DNA of 48,153 bases from a virus. Position numbers and translations under genes: made by a program. The notes under the pieces are model-generated. The model searched no databases. It had not been told where the DNA came from and was given only the letters and a program-made list of their open reading frames with translations. The stretch spans positions 1 to 48,153 of the IMG/VR virus record IMGVR_UViG_3300029319_000093; one strand, given 5' to 3'. Below are positions 11,806-22,526 of the stretch, piece after piece (position 1 is the stretch's first letter; each line of letters opens with the position of its first letter).

Positions 11806-14800
11806 TCCTCTTTACTAGAAACAAAACCTGGAATAGGTACTTGTCTATCAGATTTCTTAATTTTAGAAGCTTCTATAGCAAGTCCTGTTAATGGAAATCC
11901 AGCAACTTTTTCTGGTAATCTCATAGGATTGTTTATAATACCAGATTCTGGATGGAATGTATCCCTTAAAATCCTACCAAAAGGAAGCATAGTCCACATA
12001 TAATAATCAGATAATTTAGTATAATCATCTTCAGCAAATTGTCTTATAGCAGATATTGGAAGTCTTGCTATAGGAGGAGTAATCATTTGCAATGGAGCTA
12101 TAGCTGTAGGATACATACCAAAGAAAGCTCTATCTCTTTCTTTTTCATCTCCAAAAATCCATTCAGCAGAATCTTGTAACCAGTTCCAAGGAGCTGGTAA
12201 TGTTTGTTCAAATAATGAATACATAAATACACCAGAAAGAGCCATAATAAGCATATCTAATGCTAATATCCTTTCTAACCTTTTAGTAGCTTCAGTTCCT
12301 GGAGCAAAATCATAAAGTTTAGCAGCTTTTCTTGCATCATTTCTAAATCTTACAGCATTGTAAGACCATAATTGAAATCTTGTCATAATTTTACCAAATG
12401 CAGAACGAGCAAATGCAGGACGATAAGGAGCATTGTATAAAAACTGGGTAGCTTTAACACCTTTTTTAGCTATTTCTATTAAATAAGGATGTTCAGGATT
12501 TGTAATTGCACCACCGAATCTTTCATAAGCTTTAATATAATGAGCCATAAATGAATCTCTTCTTAATGCAAACTCAGGTATAGTCATAAACTTAGCAGCT
12601 TTAGTCATAATAGCGTTGCTAACTCCATATTTTTTTGCAATAGCAGATATGTCTAAATCACTAACTCTAAATCCTTCTTTTTTAGATATATCAACTAATT
12701 CATTAACAAAAGCTTTAGCTTTACCTTGTCTAAATTCTCTTTGTAATCCAAACTCGTGTTGCAACATTTCAGGTTGTATACCAAACTTTCTAACAAATTT
12801 ATTTACATCTTCTTTTGTTTTAAATTGAGGATTAATTCCTTGTAAATAATCTATATTCTTAGCTTTTAATAAGGCATCTCCTCCAACAGATTGAAATGTA
12901 TGTATAGTACCACCAAAAACATTATTTATCATAGTTTTAGGATGTGTCATAAGAGTAGCTAACTGATATTTACCTTCAACATTAGCAAAAGACCTAACAT
13001 TAAAAGCATCAAGGCCACCTAAAACCATATCTTTTTGTTTAAAACCTAATTTTTCTCCCATTTTATTAAGCTTTTTAGCCATTAAATTATCAGCAAACCA
13101 AGCATAAGGAGTGCCTGATAGTTTTAAATTAGGGTCAGATAGTTCAGCTTGAGATATAGTAACAGGATTGCCCATAGCTTCACTTGCATATTTTTTCCAA
13201 AAAGTAACAATACCATTAACAACTCTAGAAGCTTCATCTTTATCTTTTTTAGGAGCTTTTGTAACCATCTCATTGTATAATCTGTCTCTCATATTATGAA
13301 GAGTATATCTAGACATTATATTTCCAAGCTGTCTAAAATAAGTATTTGTCACATTGTTTATATACATTTCAACAGCCATAGGTTCAATCATCCATCCAGG
13401 CATATGATTATCTCTTGCTTTCATATTGCCAAATTGCATATCTACAGTAGGAAGTTTAGAGCTTTCTGTTTTAGCAAGTTCTTTTTTTTCTATTTTAGAT
13501 AATGTTTCTTTAAATAAATCTGCATCCATTTTCTTCCAATTATGAAAATCAGCATAATCCCAATCACCAACTCTATGTTTGTATTTGTATATAAGTTTTT
13601 CCATTTCGTGAGCTTTTTGTTTTTTATTCATAGTAGTATTATTTTCAAGAGCTTTTTTTTCTTTTTCAAGAGATTCTTTTAATTCTTTATTACTATAAAA
13701 ATAATGAGGATAATAACCTTCTCTATAACCTGTTAAATTAATTATTAAATCTTCATACTGCTTAGATGTTCCAGCTTTATCAGGTTTCCAAAGTTTTTGT
13801 TCAGATTTAGACAAAGAATAATATTTTTTAACACCTATTTTTTGTTTTTTGCCTTTTATTACTCTAGTATATTCAGTAACAGGCAATAAATCTACAAGCA
13901 TAGAACGAGCCATATGTCTCATACCATCAATGCCTATATCTAAAAATTCTGAAACTTTTTTATCACCAGATTTTAATAATTGTCCTTTTGTATAAGCTAA
14001 ATTTAAATCATTAATAAAAGATTTATAATCTAATATAGGTTGAGTTTCATATCTACGGCCTTTTTCACGCTTACCTTTAGGAGGCTCAGGGTCATACCAA
14101 CCTGTTCTATATTTAGCTAAAGCTCCTGGTTTTCCAGATATAGTAGTATGATATTCTTTCATTAAACCTTCAAGTTTATTCATAGTCAAATCAACTAATT
14201 CGTAACCACTATAAACTTTTTTGCCATCACCAAAATCAACGCTGTATTTCTTTTTTCTTAATTTAAAGTAATCATTATTTTTTCTAGATTTTTCCCAGTT
14301 TTCTTTATATACTTTCTTTTTAGTAGAAGCGTATTGTTTTAATTCACTTTTTCTAACACCTAATCTCCAGATAGCACTACCATCTGGTACTTGGTCTAAA
14401 TATTTAAACGTTTCATTAAATCTTTCTATTTGTTGAGTAGCAACACCATGAGCTAAATCTTGTGTTCTTCCTATCCAGTTTTGTAATACTTCACCATAGT
14501 AAGTAGGTCTATACATTTTGTCTAATTTAGGAGTAACATCTTTAGTTTTAAAATAACCTTCAGCAGGTAAAAATTTTATATCATGAGCCATTTGCTCTAA
14601 GCTTACTTGTTTAGGAAACAATAACCACCATCTTTTTTTAACGCCTGCTTTTTTTAAAGCATCTTTATAATTTTCCATACGTTGAAACATATTGCCTTCA
14701 CGTATTTGTCTAAACCAATTATTAATAAGTTTAAAATCAGATATATTCATTTGATTAAGTTTTTTAGGAACAATATCTACAAATGGGTCTCCCATACCTG

Positions 14801-17800
14801 CATATATACCACTTAATAATTGGCTAATATCTTTTCCTTTTGCATCAGAATACATCTTTAAATGCTCAAAAAGTTCTTGTACAACCTTTTTATTTTCAGG
14901 AGAGATTTTTTTACCAGGTTGAGTAATTCCTTTATAAGAATCAAAATCAGATGTTAAGGTACCAAGCAATCTTATATTACGTTTGTTAACTAAAGGTTCT
15001 ACTTTTCTTTCAAATTTAGCTATATCTGCTTCACTTTCTTTATAAGGTTCAAAAGATTTTAGATAGTATTTATTTTTTGTTTTAAAAAATTTAATAATAT
15101 TTTCAGAACTTATTTCTTTAGAATCAAAAGCAGCTTTAGTAGTATTTGTTCTAGTACCTTCATGAAATATTTGATTTATTATATCTTGAGGTACATTATT
15201 TTTAAAAGCATTATTTAATGCTTTTTGCACTTCTGGACTACGTAAAGAACCTATAAATAAAGTGTCAAACATATCTCTTGCAGATTTAGACGGTAAAGAT
15301 TCTTTAAATTTCTTTATCCTAGCATCTATTTGAGCGTTGTCCATTATCTTTGTTCTTCTAGTAGGAAGTTTTAATTCAGGAGGAGGCTCTACACCAGCTT
15401 CTTTAAAAAATTCTATAGCCTCTCTTTTTTCTTGCATTCGTTTTTGAGATTCAATAGCAGACAAATCACCTTTTCTACTTCTCTGTGAATATTGAAAAGC
15501 ACTAAAACCTTTTAATAGTTCTACTTCTTTTCTTATTTTTTTCATAAGAGCTCTAGTTAAAGGTTTATCTGTTTTACGACTTGCCTGATATATTTCCATT
15601 ACTCTTTCTAAAGTAGAAATATTGTGAAAAGCATTTGACAAATAATCTTCAGATGTATCTACAAGTTTCCTTAAATAGCTTTCAACTTCAACTGCATCAT
15701 TAGGTTTTTTTATATTGTGTTCAATTTTAGATTTTCTTAATTGATTAATTAAAGCTAAACCATCTTTAGCTGTATTTTTTAAAGTAGATTCAACAAACAA
15801 ATCATTAGTTAATACAAAATCTATTTGGTCACTAAATCTTTCTTTAAAACCAGTTCTACCAAGAAGCTCTTTATAAAAATCTAAATTTTTAACATATTCA
15901 TTATGTTTATCGTGAAGCTTTTTTAAACTTTTATAATCAAGTCTATTAAATATAGACAAATTCATATTAACATCTTTTAAAGTATTGGCAAATTTCATAG
16001 TAAAAGTAGTCATTTCAGATTCTTCATACTTATTTATTCTTCTTGTCATTTCTTGTTTTTCATAAGCAGAATAAGCTCTATTAGCTTTAAAGTTCCTACT
16101 AAAATAAGCACTATTAAAATCTTTTATATCTTTATATCTTTGGTTTATTGTTTTAGTAAATTTTCTAAATTGTTCAGGCATTACAGGAGATTCTGACCAT
16201 TTTTTACTTGCAGAATTGTATGTTTCGTGTTTGCCTGTATAATAAGCTCTCATTAAAAGACTTTGCATTTCTGGTATACTAATTAATCCAGCTTCATTAG
16301 CTGGGTCAGCTGTAAAGTTTACAAGAGCCTTTGTTAAGTCTCTTTGCTCAGCACTAGGCTCTCTAGGCTCCATTGTTATTCTAAACTTCCTACCATCCTT
16401 ATACTCGCCTTCTTGATAAATATCAAATTTATTTTTGCTTGCACGAAGAGAACTCCATGCTCCTCTCATATTAGATACCATTGTAACAACAGGTCCCATT
16501 TTACCTCTATTAGATGCAGTTTCTAAACCTGTAAATGCTCTAACAACAGGAGAATATTTAGCTTCAGGATTAGTCATTACTTGTTTTAAAAACTGAGGAT
16601 TTATTTTACTGTTTTTAGGATTAACTACTATTTGGTCTCGGTATTGTTCTTTGGCATCTTTTATAGCTTTTGCATCTTCCGTATAAAACTCTTTTTTTTG
16701 TGCTTTATACATATCTTTCCAAGATTGTTTCATACCTTCGCCTACACCATCTCTGTTTCTACCACCAAAATAAATAAATGATTCATCACCATCAAGGTCA
16801 GCACCGCCTTGTGCTTCCATAGACCTACCGTGAGATAATACTCCATGGTCTTTAATACCAGTAAAACCTTTAAATTTAAGTACCTGCGCACCAGATGGAG
16901 AATCTTGTGGAACTCTTACATTGATAGCTTCAAATATTTCTTCAAACTGTTCTTTGTTTTGTCTGTACTTAGGGTTATTAGTTTCTTTTAATGACCATAA
17001 TTTACCTAACGTTGTTTTCGCAAGACCAGGTATATTAGTAAACATAGGTGTTTCTTTATACAAATCTCCTAAATAAAATATTTCATCATTTTTATTAAGC
17101 TCTGGAAACTTTTGTTGTAATGCTTTATCATAAGGTCTCATTCTTGCAACTATAGCATTTTTAACTTTAGGTTTTAAAACTCTTTCTCCTACAAATCTAT
17201 TTACAGCATCATTTACATAGTTTTTTGTATATTTGTCAAAAAACATAGGATATGCTTGGTCTAATTTAGACAAATGCTTTACAATATTATCAGCTGTAGA
17301 ATAAAAATCTACTAAATTTCTAGATGTTTCTTCTGCTGTTGTACCTGTTAATTCACCTTCTGTTATAGATTGTTCTAAATTTTGTTTATTAACCTTTAAT
17401 ATTTTTAGAAGCATTTCTTGTGCAAGTTTTTCACTACCAGGAGTTTTTAAAGTTGTTTCAATTTGTTTAACGCCTACATCATCAAAGTTTTCTATTATAT
17501 CTTCTATTAATTCTTTGGAAGGTTTTCTATTATATTCTCTAACTAAATTATTAATTTCTGTTTTACCATCAAAAGACCTTTGAGATAATTCATTAAATAT
17601 ATTATTTATAGTAGATTGTTCTGTCTTACCATACATATCTGGATGCAAATTTGTACCCATTTGCTTAACAAAAGTAATTCCTGTTACCTTTGTTTGACTT
17701 TCATTCATACCCATCATTTTGTGGTCATTTATAACTGATTGTGAGTATTTTAAATCTCCAGGTCTTATTTCTATAATTTCTTTTGCAGCACCTGTTAACT

Positions 17801-20800
17801 CTAATGGTTGACCTTTTTTATAAATATAATCACCAGGTTCTCTATTACCCGATTGTTTAATAGCACTACTCATTGCTAAAAAGTTTATACCTTCGCCATT
17901 ATTAGCTTTTTCCATAGCTTCAGATAGTTCTGGACCAGCTTTGTGAAACATAAACTTACCAAGTATAGTACCTTTTTTGTTTTTAGATATAATAAATGAT
18001 TTGTTTTGACCAGAATATGGAACACCTGCATCAAGGTTAATAGCATCAAGAACTTTGTCTGTTACTATAATAGCTCCATCAACGTGCTGAGGTAACTCTA
18101 TATTTAGTTTATTTAAAATGTTTTTTACCTTTTTAGGGTCTGCAATTAAAGAAGTTTTATAATTACCTTCTTTAGACAAATTAAGATTGCCTACACGCTT
18201 AGGATTATTAATAAACTCTTTGTCCCCAGATATACCATTAGTGAACCATATCTGAGCTCTTTTATTAGCCTCTACTGCATTTTGTATAAACTTACCTTTT
18301 TTACCTACCATCTCACTAATAGGCAGTCCATTCATAGCTTCTTCATGTGCTATAATAGACCTAGCAGCTTTATCATGCATAGCTTTATCCATAAGAAACC
18401 TGTTTTTAGCCTCTGTATATATAGAAGGTGGAAACTTTGGTAGCTTAACTTTACTAGCGTTAGGGTGGTATTCGACAAATACTATTCTATCTTTATCACC
18501 TACACCACCATACATATGATAGCCTTTTTTATCCATTTTTTTAATAACATTATTAAGGAAATACCTTCTTTCATTACGGATTTCATTAGGCGGTACAGCT
18601 TCTAAACTTCTTTGAAATTCAAACTTAGACAAATCATATTCTTTTCCCTCAATATTAATAGCGTCTAGTATAGCATATTTAAAAGGTTTTTTAGGTTCTA
18701 TAACTAATTTAGATTTGCCACCTAAAGAAAATGGGTTTTCTTTGTCAGTTAATTCAACTTTTGAAGCAGCTCTTTTTTTTGCATTAAATAAACCAGGAGG
18801 AGCTTCTTCTGCATTAATAAACCTAACAACTTCTCCTTGATTCTGAACTGCTACCCATTGTCTCATTTTGTTTTTAAGAGCTTGCGGTATTTCTATACCA
18901 GACTTTTCTTCTACAGCTTCTACCCATTCATAAGACCTATTTTTAGTAGAGCCTCTATCTAAATAATCAAGAGCTAATTCACCTGATACTTTTGTTGTTT
19001 CTACTATTTTTGCATTAACATCATCTATACTTTTTATAGTCTTTTTTAATTCAGGTCTTAAATACTGGTTCATAAGAAAAGACATTTTATTATCTATAAA
19101 ACTAGAACTAGACTCGCCTATATCTCTTATGTTGTTTGTATCTAATTCTAAAGTATCTTCTTTTTTTTCTATTTTTTTAGTTATTTCTTGTTTAAAGCCT
19201 ATTTTCTCGTATTTATCAAACATTGATTGCAAAGCCATCTTTTCAGTAGCATCAAGTGTTTTCTTTCCAAAAAAGGCTGTTCTAGCGCCTAATTCAGGTA
19301 CTACAGCAGTTGTAACAAATTTTTTCTTATCTTTATTATATTTCAACCAACCCTTAGTTTTATCATAAATATCTACTCTTTTATTAGCGTTTATAGCCAT
19401 TTGAACAGCATATTTAGACAAACCTCTAGTAGCAGTCATTTTAGGATTTATTGTATCAACAGCAACTACTTGCTTAGAAAACTCAACATTACGATAATCT
19501 CTTCTAATCCCATCTCTTGCATACTCATTTAAATTAGCTAAATTAACTTTTTCTCCAAGTTCATTTAAAGATTTTACAGCTTTTTCTATTGCTTGATTTG
19601 ATTTGACTAATTCTTGCCTAGGTAATGTAACAGGTAAATCAGCTTTACCACGTTCTCTTTGAGCTGGAAATACTGTTTCAACAGAGGCTATACCACTTTT
19701 TTTAGCACTTTTTAATGCTTCTGCTTGTGTACCTTTTTGACCAGTAGTTAAAACATAAAACTGTCTTTCATCTGGCTTGTATTTTATACCAGCTTTTTTT
19801 AAAGTTTTTTTAACTACTGTTTGAACTTGTCTTGTTTGTTCTTTAGCAGCTTCTTTAAATACTTCTGTTCTTATATCTTTTCCTTGAGCTTCTATTTCTT
19901 TTCTAGCTGGAGCCATACCTTTTCTTACAGCTTCATTATATACTTCGTTAATAGTAGCTTCTATTTGCTCTGCATTACCTCCAGCAAAACCAGGTCCTTC
20001 TGTAATTTTTAATACTTCTTTTTTAACCTCAGGTGCTAACGTATCCCATTTTTCATATAAAACCCTAGGGTCCATTAGTTTTGATTGCACTGGGTCATCA
20101 CTTTTTAATGCTTTTTCCCTAACCTTTTGAGCAATAGGCATAGCTCTTGCTACAGTCCAAGGTTTTTCACTACCACCAAAATATGCACCCATTAAATATT
20201 CATATACTTGCTCTGGTGTTGTAGCACCTCTTAAAGTAGATGGAACACCCATAAATATAGAACCAGCTAAACCTCTTGCAAACTTTTCTGCACGGGGGCT
20301 TCCTGCATTTATTTGATTACCTATAGTTCTAAATACACCACCTGCTACAGCTCCACTAAAAAAACTATCTATCATAGAATCTACACCACCTTGCCAAGAA
20401 GACAAAGCACTAGCAGTACCTAAATTAAATGCTCCTTCAGCGATGTGTTTTGCTTTGCCTGATAATAAAAATGCAGACGCTTCTTGCATTGCTTTACTTT
20501 TAGAAGAAGTACCAGCATTAATTAATGATGAAGATAATTTAGCAGCTCTTGGAGTTATGTATTTTTCAGCAACAAGTAAAGGCAAACCTTTCTTACCTGC
20601 TAAAAATTTAGATGCGTCTAACAATATATTACTTTTAGTCAAAGCTGTCTTAGCTAATGCACGACCACCCAAACTAAGTGGACCTGCTAATATACCAGGG
20701 GCAAATCCAATTAAATGACCTATGTTTTTAGCTATTGCTTCGTATGTATTGTCTGGGGCTTTTTTAGATACATTTAAAGTAGTGAAACCTTCAAAAAATC

Positions 20801-20996
20801 CAGAAGCTGCATGACCAACAGCATCTATTATAGAAAAATCCCCTTCATAAAAGGGGACATTATGATATTGTGCGTGTTGCCTAATTTTCTCTAAATCGCT
20901 TTCGTTAAAACGATGAGGACGATTATCGTAGGCTTTTATATAATTTTTGGTTTGTTGTTTGCTTAAAATAGGTGCAAATTGTTGAACCTCTGCCAT
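11802..20996 (-). CDS. Giant internal virion protein with RNA-polymerase-like DPBB motif
   Basis: A 3,064-residue protein, last gene of the late unit and next to two small internal virion proteins, i.e. the place of the T7 gp16-type ejection protein. The N-terminal ~300 residues have Gly/Ala-rich hydrophobic stretches; near residues 2905-2925 lies another hydrophobic segment (IMALSGVFMYSLF). In the middle, R1361-V-P...GAQVLKF...H...GGA-D1400-L-D1402-G-D1404 has the spacing of the RxP...NADFDGD block of bacterial beta' (35 residues from Arg to the first Asp there, 39 here). Further upstream, DG974AIIV...GK1014FMFHK could be the beta-type barrel with its catalytic Lys. Virion-packaged single-chain polymerases of this class are known from crAss-like phages (phi14:2 gp66, related to YonO). 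I infer a combined ejection protein and RNA polymerase; the gene itself is certain, the polymerase reading is not proven. Confidence 0.75.
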   Translation of the reverse strand: MAEVQQFAPILSKQQTKNYIKAYDNRPHRFNESDLEKIRQHAQYHNVPFYEGDFSIIDAVGHAASGFFEGFTTLNVSKKAPDNTYEAIAKNIGHLIGFAPGILAGPLSLGGRALAKTALTKSNILLDASKFLAGKKGLPLLVAEKYITPRAAKLSSSLINAGTSSKSKAMQEASAFLLSGKAKHIAEGAFNLGTASALSSWQGGVDSMIDSFFSGAVAGGVFRTIGNQINAGSPRAEKFARGLAGSIFMGVPSTLRGATTPEQVYEYLMGAYFGGSEKPWTVARAMPIAQKVREKALKSDDPVQSKLMDPRVLYEKWDTLAPEVKKEVLKITEGPGFAGGNAEQIEATINEVYNEAVRKGMAPARKEIEAQGKDIRTEVFKEAAKEQTRQVQTVVKKTLKKAGIKYKPDERQFYVLTTGQKGTQAEALKSAKKSGIASVETVFPAQRERGKADLPVTLPRQELVKSNQAIEKAVKSLNELGEKVNLANLNEYARDGIRRDYRNVEFSKQVVAVDTINPKMTATRGLSKYAVQMAINANKRVDIYDKTKGWLKYNKDKKKFVTTAVVPELGARTAFFGKKTLDATEKMALQSMFDKYEKIGFKQEITKKIEKKEDTLELDTNNIRDIGESSSSFIDNKMSFLMNQYLRPELKKTIKSIDDVNAKIVETTKVSGELALDYLDRGSTKNRSYEWVEAVEEKSGIEIPQALKNKMRQWVAVQNQGEVVRFINAEEAPPGLFNAKKRAASKVELTDKENPFSLGGKSKLVIEPKKPFKYAILDAINIEGKEYDLSKFEFQRSLEAVPPNEIRNERRYFLNNVIKKMDKKGYHMYGGVGDKDRIVFVEYHPNASKVKLPKFPPSIYTEAKNRFLMDKAMHDKAARSIIAHEEAMNGLPISEMVGKKGKFIQNAVEANKRAQIWFTNGISGDKEFINNPKRVGNLNLSKEGNYKTSLIADPKKVKNILNKLNIELPQHVDGAIIVTDKVLDAINLDAGVPYSGQNKSFIISKNKKGTILGKFMFHKAGPELSEAMEKANNGEGINFLAMSSAIKQSGNREPGDYIYKKGQPLELTGAAKEIIEIRPGDLKYSQSVINDHKMMGMNESQTKVTGITFVKQMGTNLHPDMYGKTEQSTINNIFNELSQRSFDGKTEINNLVREYNRKPSKELIEDIIENFDDVGVKQIETTLKTPGSEKLAQEMLLKILKVNKQNLEQSITEGELTGTTAEETSRNLVDFYSTADNIVKHLSKLDQAYPMFFDKYTKNYVNDAVNRFVGERVLKPKVKNAIVARMRPYDKALQQKFPELNKNDEIFYLGDLYKETPMFTNIPGLAKTTLGKLWSLKETNNPKYRQNKEQFEEIFEAINVRVPQDSPSGAQVLKFKGFTGIKDHGVLSHGRSMEAQGGADLDGDESFIYFGGRNRDGVGEGMKQSWKDMYKAQKKEFYTEDAKAIKDAKEQYRDQIVVNPKNSKINPQFLKQVMTNPEAKYSPVVRAFTGLETASNRGKMGPVVTMVSNMRGAWSSLRASKNKFDIYQEGEYKDGRKFRITMEPREPSAEQRDLTKALVNFTADPANEAGLISIPEMQSLLMRAYYTGKHETYNSASKKWSESPVMPEQFRKFTKTINQRYKDIKDFNSAYFSRNFKANRAYSAYEKQEMTRRINKYEESEMTTFTMKFANTLKDVNMNLSIFNRLDYKSLKKLHDKHNEYVKNLDFYKELLGRTGFKERFSDQIDFVLTNDLFVESTLKNTAKDGLALINQLRKSKIEHNIKKPNDAVEVESYLRKLVDTSEDYLSNAFHNISTLERVMEIYQASRKTDKPLTRALMKKIRKEVELLKGFSAFQYSQRSRKGDLSAIESQKRMQEKREAIEFFKEAGVEPPPELKLPTRRTKIMDNAQIDARIKKFKESLPSKSARDMFDTLFIGSLRSPEVQKALNNAFKNNVPQDIINQIFHEGTRTNTTKAAFDSKEISSENIIKFFKTKNKYYLKSFEPYKESEADIAKFERKVEPLVNKRNIRLLGTLTSDFDSYKGITQPGKKISPENKKVVQELFEHLKMYSDAKGKDISQLLSGIYAGMGDPFVDIVPKKLNQMNISDFKLINNWFRQIREGNMFQRMENYKDALKKAGVKKRWWLLFPKQVSLEQMAHDIKFLPAEGYFKTKDVTPKLDKMYRPTYYGEVLQNWIGRTQDLAHGVATQQIERFNETFKYLDQVPDGSAIWRLGVRKSELKQYASTKKKVYKENWEKSRKNNDYFKLRKKKYSVDFGDGKKVYSGYELVDLTMNKLEGLMKEYHTTISGKPGALAKYRTGWYDPEPPKGKREKGRRYETQPILDYKSFINDLNLAYTKGQLLKSGDKKVSEFLDIGIDGMRHMARSMLVDLLPVTEYTRVIKGKKQKIGVKKYYSLSKSEQKLWKPDKAGTSKQYEDLIINLTGYREGYYPHYFYSNKELKESLEKEKKALENNTTMNKKQKAHEMEKLIYKYKHRVGDWDYADFHNWKKMDADLFKETLSKIEKKELAKTESSKLPTVDMQFGNMKARDNHMPGWMIEPMAVEMYINNVTNTYFRQLGNIMSRYTLHNMRDRLYNEMVTKAPKKDKDEASRVVNGIVTFWKKYASEAMGNPVTISQAELSDPNLKLSGTPYAWFADNLMAKKLNKMGEKLGFKQKDMVLGGLDAFNVRSFANVEGKYQLATLMTHPKTMINNVFGGTIHTFQSVGGDALLKAKNIDYLQGINPQFKTKEDVNKFVRKFGIQPEMLQHEFGLQREFRQGKAKAFVNELVDISKKEGFRVSDLDISAIAKKYGVSNAIMTKAAKFMTIPEFALRRDSFMAHYIKAYERFGGAITNPEHPYLIEIAKKGVKATQFLYNAPYRPAFARSAFGKIMTRFQLWSYNAVRFRNDARKAAKLYDFAPGTEATKRLERILALDMLIMALSGVFMYSLFEQTLPAPWNWLQDSAEWIFGDEKERDRAFFGMYPTAIAPLQMITPPIARLPISAIRQFAEDDYTKLSDYYMWTMLPFGRILRDTFHPESGIINNPMRLPEKVAGFPLTGLAIEASKIKKSDRQVPIPGFVSSKED

Positions 20997-21004
20997 CTAA
21001 GCTC

Positions 21005-21862
21005 CTATTTCTTTAATTCATATAAAGATTTTAAAATATCTTCTCTTGATTTAGTCATAGTTGGTTGTTCTTCAGAGGGCATTGATTGATTATCTAAAGC
21101 ACCCTCTTCTTTTTCTATGTCTGTTATAGCTTCCATTATTTTCATTATATCATTTGCACTCCAAGCTAGCATAGCAGCTGTAAGAGCTCCTCCTGTTACT
21201 CCTCCTGCTAAAGCTCCTCCTGTAAGAGTAGCTATAGTTCTAAGAACTAAACTAGCTCCAACTTTTGATGTAACTTTTTTTATTAATCCAGAAACTCCAT
21301 ATTTTTTTATTGCTCCTCCTAACAAAGTTGCAGTAGCTCCTATTCCTCCACTTATCATAGCACCTGACCTTATTTTTTCTTTTTTAGTTTTAGGTGTAAC
21401 TAAATAATCCATAGCCAAAGGGTCTACAGACTTTAAAAATGGAGCTAAATTTTTTGACATACCTATTTTTGCATATATATCTTCATTTCCAAAATCTTGT
21501 ATTTTTTTAGATATAGCAGTACCTACAGATATAGCACTTTTTTGGTAAGCGTTACCAAATGTCATAGCATTAATATTATTTCTCATTGCTATTTCTTTTT
21601 CACTAGGAGATAAACTATCTTTCCAATCAGTATATAAAGAAAAAGCATCTCTAACTGGTTCATCTAAATCTGTATAAGTTGAGGGGTCTTTGCCAAGTAG
21701 CTTCATAGGCTCCGTAAGTTCATTCTCTATAGTTTTCATCATAGACATTTGTATTTGTTCAGATTTAGTTGGTAATGCTGATGCTAATGTAGATAAAGCT
21801 GTACCTACAGCTGCACCTGGATTTACCATACCTGAAGATACTTTACTGTAATCTACTGCCAT
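21005..21862 (-). CDS. Internal virion (ejection-type) protein with glycine-rich membrane region
   Basis: A 285-residue protein. Residues ~165-235 alternate Gly/Ala/Ile/Leu (SGGIGATATLLGGAI, GGALAGGVTGGAL), able to form a membrane hairpin; the N-terminal half is soluble and helical, the C-terminus acidic. It starts in a TAATG overlap with the 195-residue gene and lies eight bases before the 3,064-residue gene. The trio corresponds by position and composition to the T7 gp14-gp15-gp16 ejectosome, which is released into the cell envelope to carry DNA across. Confidence 0.65.
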   Translation of the reverse strand: MAVDYSKVSSGMVNPGAAVGTALSTLASALPTKSEQIQMSMMKTIENELTEPMKLLGKDPSTYTDLDEPVRDAFSLYTDWKDSLSPSEKEIAMRNNINAMTFGNAYQKSAISVGTAISKKIQDFGNEDIYAKIGMSKNLAPFLKSVDPLAMDYLVTPKTKKEKIRSGAMISGGIGATATLLGGAIKKYGVSGLIKKVTSKVGASLVLRTIATLTGGALAGGVTGGALTAAMLAWSANDIMKIMEAITDIEKEEGALDNQSMPSEEQPTMTKSREDILKSLYELKK

Positions 21863-22449
21863 TATGATACCCGTCCTAACGCTAATTGCATACCACCTAA
21901 TAAACCAGAGCCCATACCAGCAGTTGTAGAGCTACCATATTGATTTTCAATACCTAAGTTAGTTAAATATGCATTAGCTAAATTTTCATCTAATCCTCTT
22001 TGAACACCTATAGAACTACCTAATAAACCAATACCAGAACCAAGTCTATCTTGTAGCATTTTATTAAGATTAGCCATAGATGTGCCTAAAGCTTGATTAG
22101 ACATTATTCTTTGTTGCATTGCTATTTGCCCAGGAGACATACCTGTTTGAGCTCCAAGTTTACCTATTTGACTCATACCAAGAGCACTCATTTCGTATCC
22201 TTGGCCTTTTAACATATCTCTTAATCTTTGATTTATAGCAGATTGTGGGTCCATTAAGCCCCTAGATATACCTAATTGTTCATCTACTAATGCTTGAGTA
22301 GGCGCTTGATACTCTTGTATTTTTCCAATATCTACTTTTTCAGGTTGGTAAAAACTAGAAAATAAACCACTTAAAGCAGCTCCTCCTAGCCCACCTAATA
22401 AACCAGCTCCTACTGGAGTTTCTCCTAATAAATCTTTAAGTTTACCCAT
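21862..22449 (-). CDS. Internal virion protein, small Gly/Gln-rich (gp14-like by position)
   Basis: A 195-residue protein starting MGKLKDLLGETPVGAGLL with an early glycine-rich hydrophobic segment (GAGLLGGLGGAALSGLF, 13-29), then a Gln/Met-rich helical middle (MSPGQIAMQQRIMSNQA) and a second Gly-rich C-terminus. Short proteins of this style form the outer-membrane pore component of podovirus ejectosomes. A good AAGGAGATATATATATA site precedes the ATG, and a promoter-like TATAAT sits in the 77-base leader. Confidence 0.65.
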   Translation of the reverse strand: MGKLKDLLGETPVGAGLLGGLGGAALSGLFSSFYQPEKVDIGKIQEYQAPTQALVDEQLGISRGLMDPQSAINQRLRDMLKGQGYEMSALGMSQIGKLGAQTGMSPGQIAMQQRIMSNQALGTSMANLNKMLQDRLGSGIGLLGSSIGVQRGLDENLANAYLTNLGIENQYGSSTTAGMGSGLLGGMQLALGRVS

Positions 22450-22477
22450 TATATATATATCTCCTTAGAATTCATCA

Positions 22478-22483
22478 TTATAA
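22478..22483 (-). promoter_or_regulatory. Possible -10 box for the ejection genes
   Basis: On the minus strand the leader of the 195-residue gene reads TTATAATG about 30 bases before the ATG, a perfect TATAAT. The 77-base gap is large for this tightly packed late operon. A matching -35 at 17 bases is not clear, so this may be an extended or weak promoter, or chance in AT-rich DNA. Confidence 0.3.
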
Positions 22484-22526
22484 TTTACATATACCTTCTT
22501 ATTTAAACAAGTTATTTTACTCTATT

